Shown: positions 54,869 through 64,000 of the stretch, in pieces
Layout: the number at the start of each line of letters is the position of its first letter
Numbering within the stretch: the first letter of the stretch is position 1
Assembly: GCA_033297075.1 (NCBI GenBank)
Contig: MU858053.1
Coordinates: forward strand, 248,001-312,000
Length of the DNA: 64,000 nucleotides
Direction: 5' to 3'
Origin: Rhypophila decipiens
Taxonomy: Eukaryota; Ascomycota; Sordariomycetes; Sordariales; Naviculisporaceae
Notes under the pieces: generated by a model
Told to the model about the DNA's origin: nothing
Databases searched by the model: none
The model's input: only the letters and a program-made list of their open reading frames with translations
Program-made: the position numbers and the translations under genes

Positions 54869-57830
54869 TCATCTCTCTTCCGTGCCATTTCTTTCCTCCC
54901 CAAGGCTAAAGGTCTGGGGACGGCAGGTGTTTGGCCCGGCGGCCGTCTCCATCGTTCTGAACGTAGCCCTTGACGGTGATGATGATGATGTCCACCCCGC
55001 CGTCAGGCCCTTGTATGCTTTTGCGCATAGCAAGTCCTCATCGATGCATCGTCGCAGATTTCCATGTAACTCATGTAAATACCAAGTACATCCTCTCTCG
55101 TCTTGGAGATACTGTAGCCGGTCTCTCAGGCGCCTTTGGGTGCTTGAATCACCTAGTTTCTCGATTATACTGTCAAAATATGCCAATGTATTGACCAAGA
55201 CTTGATGCTCAAAAGCGCCGGGGGTTATCAGCTCCTGTGAGAAGACGAACCCCCTTTCGTAACTGTCGAAGAGCCACTCTACTACCCGCACCATCTCCTC
55301 TGCGTTGCCAGATGCAGCCAGGGCGCGCATGTAGAGCTGAAGAGTCATGGCTGTACGTAGGGGGAATCGAGGGTGAGGATATACGCTGCTTGGTGTAGTT
55401 TTTTCCGTGTCAAGCGGCTGAACGAGCAATTTGAACTCCTGAACGACACCGTTGCGGCAAGGTTCGAGCAAGAGAGTCTCTGAGTGCACAAGTTCCGCTG
55501 CCTTCCGCCACCCCCGCATTCTCACTTTTTGGGACCCTGCTTTGGTTAGGAAAAGGAAAGATCTGACTGTCTTTTGTAAAATCAGACAAAACGCTTGGAA
55601 CATGCGTTCGTCCGCCCCCTTCCATACGAAACTGAACTGGGAATAAACCACAAGAAAGACCCGGAGTGTCGAGGCAGCTTTGGGCTCTCCTTTCGTGGGA
55701 CGAACCATCTTGCCTCTTCCCAGAAACGTGGCAATCTCACGAAACAGTGGCGCTGAGTCTCGAGATCCCGGAGGCGTGATGGATTTGTGAAGTCTCGCAA
55801 GAAACACGGCGTTGCTGATATAACAGGGTCTTATCAGACGCCGCCGGTTGGAACGAATGCGACATAATGCTGATATCCACGCCGCTAGAATACCGGGAGG
55901 AATAGAAGACAGCATTTTTCGCTTCCAATGCAGCGATGGATTATCGAAACCGTTCAAGTCAGACTCGGAGAGGGCCTCAAGAGACACCTCGAGTACTGGA
56001 GCTGCTGACGAATATGGGCTCTTTCTGAAATATTCCATCGCTTCCTCTATATCATCGGCGTTGCGGATCAACAACTGGAGGCAGAGGCCAGTAGGAGCAA
56101 GCCTTTGATTTAGCATTCTCTGATATAAAGACTTCGGGTCTGGGGGTTCAAGTGACGTTATCGCAAAGGGGCTCAGGTTCCCATTATCCACAGGAAACAC
56201 CCTCGTAGTATCTCCAGGCACTACGCCTGCCATGTCTACAGGACGCGCATAGAGCTTTGCAAACATGGCGGCATAGACACCCGTTGTTGGGAGCATCCCG
56301 GGCACAGGCGGTGACTGAAACACGCCCCAGGCTTCTCGCGCGTTCCTAGTCGCGTTTATTCGCGCAATCCAGAGGGTGTCGGGGTTGTCCGAGAATTTAA
56401 AGTCGAGGGTTCTGGTTTGCACCGTGGGCGGTCTCCCGGAAAATGAGCCACCCAGGACCGTCATAGCTTCATCGTCCCAGTCGCTTGAATAACCTGCCTC
56501 GTGCATCAGTATGCCGGCCTGTGATGCTCGACTCAAGTCGTCCTCAGGTTTCCGTCGCTCGTCGGTACCGTCCCACACCTTGCGATATGGTGGCCAGCTG
56601 GTCGAAGAACGAATCGCAACTTTGGTCTCCAAGGCTGTCTTTTTTAGACTTAGCATCACCATTCTTATTGACCGATAGCTATTGCGACTGATGATGAGCT
56701 GGCGATCAGAGGTGGAGGAGCACTCCAAGAGTATTTTTTGCGCCTCCCAGCAAAACTCTCGAGCTCTTTGACGGTCGGCTGCTGGTTCTTCTCCCAGGGC
56801 TTCAATGGCGCTATTGAAGATATGGCATTGGCATTTATATCCATGCGTGTAACGGCTTCTTGATGCTACCAACGGTATGGTTTTTATAAAGTCCGCAGTC
56901 GGCCGTGCGAGATTGGGCAGTAAGTCAGGCCAAACAATTAAACACTTCCTGACCAACCATCCGATTGTGAGTGCAAAACGATTTGACTCGAGATGAAATG
57001 TGCTGGGATTGTGGTTTGCCTCTTGGCTGAATCTAGCCTGCCACTGCACTACATGATCAACCATGTACACGAGGCTTTCCCTGCTCGCATATTGGTGACG
57101 TAGATTCAGAATGCATACAGAGAACAACAGCCACGGTTTGGGATATGTACTGAGGGCGAAGCTGCGAGCCCTTGCATCCGGGTCTTTGGTTAAAGCTATC
57201 CAGGCCCAATGGGACAGGAGCTCGGGTGTGATCCATTCTCTTGGTGAATTTGTGATGCGAGCCTCGAACTGCTCCGAGGTTTCCAAGTCGCAGACCCATA
57301 CTGGATCTAGCTTGCCCAGGTCCACCAAATGCCTCAAGATTGCGTAGGCTAGGAGAGGTGAAAGCCGGCCTGATGTATCTCGCGCCAGTGCTCGCAGCGG
57401 GTGTCCTTCTGGAGATATCTCGTGAAGGCGGTCGTGTTCGTGGTGCAGTAAGAAGTCGGACAGAGCCCACACTGGTTTGGGTATGTATGACCTATGGCCG
57501 TCTCGAATAGGGAACGAATGCTTGGGCACAGAGCTTGGTGCTGCAAATCCTTCACGTGGAAGTCGGTGTCGAAAGCGATATCCCTGGCGCACTTCAGAGT
57601 CACCGACCGGTGTCGGTAGTGTCGACTGAGATTGCGTTTCCAGACAAAGGGTCGAGGATTCTCGAGTTGTAAGACTCCAAGGTCGGGATAACCCCTAGAG
57701 GCCGTCGCGTTAGTAACACTTCGAGTCCCGGAATATGCCCCAGCATGAGCATCCAACAACATACCAACAATCGAGGCTGGTAGCTCCATTTTTCAACACC
57801 TTTGAGGATAAGAGCTCTGGCACCAAACAT
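54869..57830 (-). CDS. Putative mitochondrial helical-repeat (PPR-like) protein
   Basis: Exons 57830-57765 and 57694-54869 give 963 aa. The spliced N-terminus (MFGARALILKGVEKWSYQPR, then LLGLSRPWSLTTRESS) has basic and hydrophobic residues and almost no acids, like a mitochondrial presequence. The body is alpha-helical with segments that resemble pentatricopeptide-type helices, such as CHIFNSAIEALGEEPAADRQ, TTGVYAAMFAKLYARP and AMTLQLYMRALAASGNAEEM. I cannot place a precise repeat register. A role in mitochondrial RNA processing or translation is inferred from this type of protein in fungi. It diverges from the MYST gene across about 590 bp. Confidence 0.7.
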
Positions 57831-58422
57831 TGGAGGTTCTAGTCAATCATTGTGATAAAATCGTGCACTCCTCAATTGAGAGTAAATATTGGCGAGGTAA
57901 GCGGATGCTGGTACGGATACGATACCGGTATGCTGTGATTGAAGAAGCTTCTTTGAAAGCAATTCGAGTTGTCGATCAAGAATCATGGGGCTTGATTTTT
58001 TTGGGATGATGGTGCCCCACATTTCGCTGGATTGTACGGTTTTAGCGGCGTTTTACACATTGATACAGCCCGAGTACCTTGGCACTCGCGCGCAATGCAT
58101 CATGCACCACACGGCTGGATGAGTGGTCTGCCGGTACGAATTAGACCGAATAACCACCCAAAGCTTGTTCATTGTTAAACGTAGGTAGTCAACACTTGGA
58201 TTTCTACACATCGCCAAATCGAGACTCTCACCAAGTGCACGCCACGATCCACGCTCGTCTCCCAAAGTCTGAAGAGGACCAACCCCGCTGTCGACTATAC
58301 TTTCGCACTGGGTCCCGAATTCCAACTCGGTCATCGTCGCGGCAAAGTACTACCAGCCCGAATTGACCAGTGGCAATCATATATCGAGTCCTTGTCGCAA
58401 CACACAATCCACTGGAGACGCA
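57831..58422. promoter_or_regulatory. Divergent intergenic region PPR-like / SAS2-like
   Basis: 592 bp holding both upstream regions. A four-codon upstream ORF (ATG ATT GAC TAG, 57849-57838, minus strand) precedes the PPR-like start. A 15-nt match to the inverted-repeat element terminus lies at 58036-58050. Confidence 0.45.
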
Positions 58423-59994
58423 ATGCCAGCACCCAAGCGAAAGCGATCATCCCAAACACAAGAACAGCCACAGCCCAGGACAACACGACACACCCGTGCG
58501 ACCGACTCCGTCGACCGAGACGCGAATGAGTCCTTGACGAGCGGACTCGCGGTTCGGCCGCGTGTTGTTGGGCGCGCCGAGTCTGCCGCGACGGTCGCAC
58601 CGGCGGGCCGACCAAATGGAAGGTCGATAAAAGTCACGGCCGGCTCCGTTACGGGCCAGGGAGGACAAGACAGCGGACATGTCTCAGATCGCAACGTTGA
58701 TAAGGTCGTGTTGGGCGATATATGTTTCCGTGCTTGGTACCCGTCCTGCTATCCGAACGAGTTGCTGGGTGACTTTGCTGGCGGCAGTGCCAGGAGCGAG
58801 AAGGGGGGAAAAGCAACCCCTATCACAAACGGTAGCTCCACGAGCGGAATGGAAGAGGTAGCTGGAGCAAAGCCGCACTCTAGGCGGGATCGCGACAACC
58901 ACCACCCGATGCTCGATCGGCTCTATGTCTGCCCATGGTGCTTCAAATATTCCAAGGAACTGGTCGCATGGTGGGAGCATGTGCACTTGTGCGAGAGACA
59001 CGGTGCCCTCCCTGGTATGAAAGTGTATAGTCACCCAAAAGGCCGCAGAACCATTCTTTTGCCCTCGGAACCGGCCACCAAGCCCACGAGAGGAAAAAAA
59101 AGCGGTGCTGGGCCCAAGATGGTGGAACGAATCGTTGAAGATCAAGGAGAATGGAGTGTTTGGGAAGTTGATGGTGCCAAGGACGTGGTAAGTCTATCTG
59201 GTCACAGTACCCGGCCCCGACACTAGCCGAATCTACCACTGACTGCTCTCTTTCTACAGCTGTTTTGTCAAAACCTCTCTCTCTTTGCAAAGTTGTTTCT
59301 TGACAACAAGTCGGTATTCTTTGATGTTGCCGAGTTCAGATACTTCCTTCTGGTCTACACCCCTCCCACTCCCCCGGCGGATCCGAGCGCCGAAGTGAGC
59401 GAAGTCGTGGAGCCTCGGGGACGAGTCGTTGGATTCTTCTCCAAAGAGAAGATGTCATGGGACAACAACAATCTGGCCTGTATCTTGATCTTCCCGCCCT
59501 GGCAAAGAAAAGGTCTCGGTGCTCTCCTGATGGGAATATCCTACGAGATCTCCCGTCAGGAAGGAGTTATTGGTGGTCCAGAGAAGCCTATCTCGGACCT
59601 CGGAAAAATGGGATATAAGCGCTTCTGGGCCGGTGAAGTGGCGCGGTGGATTCTCAGTCAGAATTCCGGAAACTCACCCGAGGAAGCTGTTTTCGACGTA
59701 AACGACTGCAGCGAGGCGACATGGATCGCGGCGGAGGATTGCCTTCTCGTCCTCAGAGAAATGGGTGTCGTCCAACATGCTGAGAAAGGTCCGCGCCGAA
59801 CCTTGAGACCGAGGACCGAAGAAGACGGCACCCCAGAAGAAGAAGACACGGTGGAAAGAGTCAGAATCGCACAGGATGATGTGCGGGCATGGGTCAAGGC
59901 TCAAAACATCAGTCTGGAGAAGACGTGCGATCCGGCTGGTTTTCTTCACGACTATTCAACCAAGGTGCACACCGAGGCCGAGGAAAGTGGATGA
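58423..59994 (+). CDS. MYST-family histone acetyltransferase, SAS2-like
   Basis: Lysine acetyltransferase of the MYST family. The compact size and Sas2-type blocks suggest the enzyme that acetylates H4K16 in yeast. Exons 58423-59187 and 59260-59994 give 499 aa. The start chosen is ATG 58423 (MPAPKRKRSSQTQ). A basic, disordered N-terminus of about 110 residues precedes the C2HC finger (CPWCFKYSKELVAWWEHVHL-C, about residues 170-190). The core is VLFCQNLSLFAKLFLDNKS, VFFDVAEFRYFLLVYTPP, the acetyl-CoA loop IFPPWQRKGLGALLMGISYE and GGPEKPISDLG. The usual PPYQRKGYG is here PPWQRKGLG. It may act with Sas4/Sas5-type partners that are not in this window. Confidence 0.92.
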
Positions 59995-62804
59995 ATTTGG
60001 TGATTCATATCCCGATATTACGGAACATTCCCTGCATATTATATCACCTGGGTGGCAGCGAAACGACATCAACAGCCTCGCTCTGTTTTAACAAGTATCT
60101 GACACCTGATGTCGATATTGTTTATCGATGTATCAACAAACTCACCACCAAGCTCATCAATCGAGTAGCTCTGGTTTACGGTGTGAGAACTCAATGACGT
60201 TCCGGTCATGGCCGTGGAAGATCAAGCTGCAACGAGTACCGGTACAGGCACGGCCGATATTGCAGTCCTCATCAGACTTCCCTCGGCTTCTCCATGTCTC
60301 TTAATAGACATCCCACTTGCTTCCAATGCACGCTTCAGGTAGGTAGGTACCCACCATCTCTCCTAAAAATGAAAACCTGCATCACATCAGAAGAACTTGC
60401 TGAAGAAGTCTATCAGCCAGACTCCTGGAGCTTTGTAATCCTTCAGAATAGCATTGAGGCACTCGGGGATATAATGATATCATGCTCTAGTCAGTGAAAT
60501 ATATGAGGAATGAGGTTGAACACAACATACCCGTTACAAATCAAAATGTGACCACATAGTCACAGCTGTGTTCAATAACAGGAATAGAAACGCACATCTC
60601 TTGTACTATAGTCGTACGGCGTGCTTGAGTTCTATCTTGATTCCAACTTCAGGAGTTTCGTACAAGATTCCTGCATTCCGTGGAACGTTTGCGCCGGACA
60701 ATGAGGTTTTGCTCTTTATATGTTGTCTACCCCCTCTTGCTTAGTCAATTTATTCATCTCTTCCTTTTAATCTTTTCGCTTCTTCCTGAGAATGTTCTCA
60801 CTCTTTGGCTTTATTTACGATCCGAGGCCTTTGTAGACCAATATAGGGGTTTGAGGAGCAAGAGTTAACGTTCCCTGTAATACCTGACACTCTGATGGTC
60901 CTTCATATTGGTCTCGATATGAGTGACACAGGTTTGCACCTTTCTGAATCTTGTTCTCCATCCTGTTGAGACGTTTCAAGCCTCACAACTATGTAAGCTT
61001 GAAGCATCGTGATGATGTTAGGTAGAGGATAAGGCCTTCGGAGGCCCGCGTCCAGGTTATCCAAGTTATTTGTTACGAATCGGCGAGCTGCCTCGAGGTA
61101 ATTGATTAACATCTAATGTCGTTCTGGTGCTATCAACCACATGTAAGGAGCTATGACCAGCTCGGTTGAAAGCAGCTCGAGTTCAAGCCCCGGTGACTTG
61201 AAGATATACGGAGTATCGAATACTTTATCCGATTGCAGCAACAGAGTCCAACTGCCATTTGCAAATTTCTTCGATGCTGTGATTTCTTACGGCTGATGGG
61301 GAGAGTCAAAGATGTCAACAATCAACATGACTCCCGAATCAACACTGGACTCAGACATATGTAAACAAAGCTTTCTTTACAGGTAACCCTTAAGTCGATC
61401 CGTACTTTTTACTCCGTAGAATAGATGTTTTCATCTTTCCGCAATGAAGAAAAAAAAAGAACAACCACAAAAGAAAGGAAATCTTGCATCTGCACACGCT
61501 GTGCCGTAATCACCACTCGGTCAGAATTGACTCGACAAATGCAGCTCGATATGTACGGTACTGACAAGACGGGATCCGACGAGGCGCACCGCACATCCGT
61601 ACCGTACCAGGTACCGAGATCTCGGATATTGCCATGAAAATCCTGCCGTCACCCCTGGCAAGGTTGCAAGCCACATTCGACCCTTTTTTGGGCGCCAGAA
61701 GATCCGGTGAAGTTTTTAAGGTTGTGCCCGAAAAAAGACTCAAGAACGAAAAAGAAGAAGGGCCGGTAGAGATATTAAAACTTTGTTCAACACTAACTCT
61801 GTAGCGAGATAGGTTATTTGCAACTGTCTTTCAAACTTTATTCAAATATCGGTTAGTTTGGCAATACGGATATCCGTATGCGTAGCTATAGCTACCATTT
61901 ATGCCATAACAGGATTTATTTCTTCAGCAGAGTCGGAGACATGTCATAAAAATGGCCCGTGATCATTCTTTCGTCATCTCAATGGTGCTCTGCAGCTGTT
62001 GACGAGCTCAAAAAGCTCAAACCTGGGCCCAGCTTTTTTCTGGAATACTGGACGAATGGGAAGCTCATCCCGTTTGGTGAGTGGGGGCCAGGGGTGGGGG
62101 CAGCCGAAAGCCACACCCCTGTTTCCGCCGTGCCAGCTGGAGCCTCAATGCCTCAGACATCAAACCGAAAAGGTGAAAAAATTTTATGGACCGCTAATTG
62201 CGGTACGTAGCGGGTGAGATGACAAAACGGTCAAAATATTCGTAGTGCTTGCGACGTGTCAAATCGAAGCTCAGAACCCAGTCAATGCTTCATGGGAAAG
62301 CTCCAGGTTTTGTTTTCGTGGAATTGCGAGAAAATGGGAGCTGGGAAGGGAGCTCGAAAAAGAGCGGATCATCTGGGAGCTTGATCGATAGGTCGGTTTC
62401 CGAAATTGCCCGATCTCTCATCCCCTGATCTGATGGAAAACAGCTCCCTCACCCCCTGTGCCACAACAATTTTCTTTGCTTCTTTGTGAAGCTGGCATGA
62501 CCCACACTTGCGCTTCCCCCAAGTGGAGTTGGAATGGAAAAAATGCCTCCTCCGGGATGCAATTGACCATTGACAAGCTTGCACCAGCGCGTTAGAGCCG
62601 TTGCCCGGACCAGCCCGAGCTTTTCTGTGCGCTGACCACTTTTCCTGCTCGCTCAAGTCCTCAACCCTCTCTTTTTCCTCTCCTCCTCTTTCTCTCTCAC
62701 TCCATCAGTTAGCTGTCGCCTCTCTTCCCTTCTACACACCACAATTTCTGCAGCCATTTGTCCTCCCTAGACTCCTTCGAAGAGCATCCCCTCCCTCAGA
62801 CACA
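59995..62804. other. Long intergenic region before ATP9
   Basis: 2.8 kb without a supportable gene, the longest gap in the window. Open frames are short and non-coding in style. The last 150 bp are C/T-rich. Confidence 0.5.
62662..62700 (+). promoter_or_regulatory. Pyrimidine-rich tract upstream of ATP9
   Basis: Nearly pure C/T run about 105-145 bp before the ATP9 start. Such tracts are common near the transcription start of strongly expressed fungal genes. The link to expression is inference. Confidence 0.4.

Positions 62805-64000
<1,196 letters not shown>

Noticed and set aside
61157..61195. tRNA-like sequence with an A-box-like CAGCTCGGTTGA and a B-box-like GAGTTCAAGCC
   Set aside because: The two boxes are only about 16 bases apart, leaving no room for an anticodon arm, and the flanks do not pair as an acceptor stem. 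At most a tRNA-derived remnant.

Overview
The window is nuclear DNA of a filamentous ascomycete, most likely a Sordariomycete in the Neurospora/Chaetomium/Podospora range. The signs are short GT..AG introns of about 50-100 nt with CTAAC/CTGAC-type branch sites, C-ending codon preference, long gene-free upstream regions, a DIM-2 type cytosine methyltransferase, a MIK-1/BCK1 MAPKKK, and a nuclear ATP synthase subunit 9 precursor that closely resembles the Neurospora one. No rRNA, credible tRNA, CRISPR, prophage or bacterial operon structure was seen. All genes are single transcription units, and I rebuilt exon boundaries by hand from reading frame, splice consensus and family conservation.

Layout. 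1-2852 (-): UBP2-like ubiquitin protease, running off the left edge, with a duplicated catalytic-Cys box. 3527-3953: a small element with terminal inverted repeats and a 22/23-bp minisatellite core. 4185-7157 (-): MSH2. 7509-8849 (+): TRM10. 9149-11011 (-): DNA primase small subunit. 11784-14237 (+): GH5_12 sterylglucosidase/glucosylceramidase-like enzyme. 15585-21242 (+): MIK-1/BCK1. 22370-25320 (+): GH47 mannosidase. 26817-27833 (-): FIG1. 29969-30793 (+): DsbA/FrnE-like protein. 30871-31749 (-): DASH subunit Spc34. 34455-35405 (+): unknown Ser-rich protein. 37125-39461 (+): TAF12. 40855-42740 (+): Rpn3. 44007-45845 (+): Sld2. 46592-48484 (-): secreted Ser/Thr-rich protein with a chitin-binding-like Cys module. 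50537-54319 (-): DIM-2. 54869-57830 (-): putative mitochondrial helical-repeat protein. 58423-59994 (+): SAS2-like MYST acetyltransferase. 62805-63410 (+): ATP9.

The genes are mostly conserved core functions: mismatch repair, replication priming and initiation, kinetochore, proteasome, TFIID/SAGA, cell-wall integrity signalling, glycan processing and respiration. The order looks like an ancestral euchromatic block and not an accessory region. There is no sign of an operon or of a secondary-metabolite or defence cluster. DIM-2 and the MYST acetyltransferase, two chromatin writers, lie about 4 kb apart.

I did not find a wholly new multi-gene system. The observations most worth a second look are local: the duplicated ubiquitin-protease active-site box whose first copy has lost its cysteine; the inverted-repeat element whose minisatellite units differ largely by CpA-to-TpA changes, as RIP would leave; a repeated acidic LEDLFAGMDSDDD motif in primase; a stop-free 81-nt intron inside the TAF12 histone fold; and three genes (MIK-1, the DsbA-like gene, SLD2) whose start codon is overlapped by an upstream ORF.
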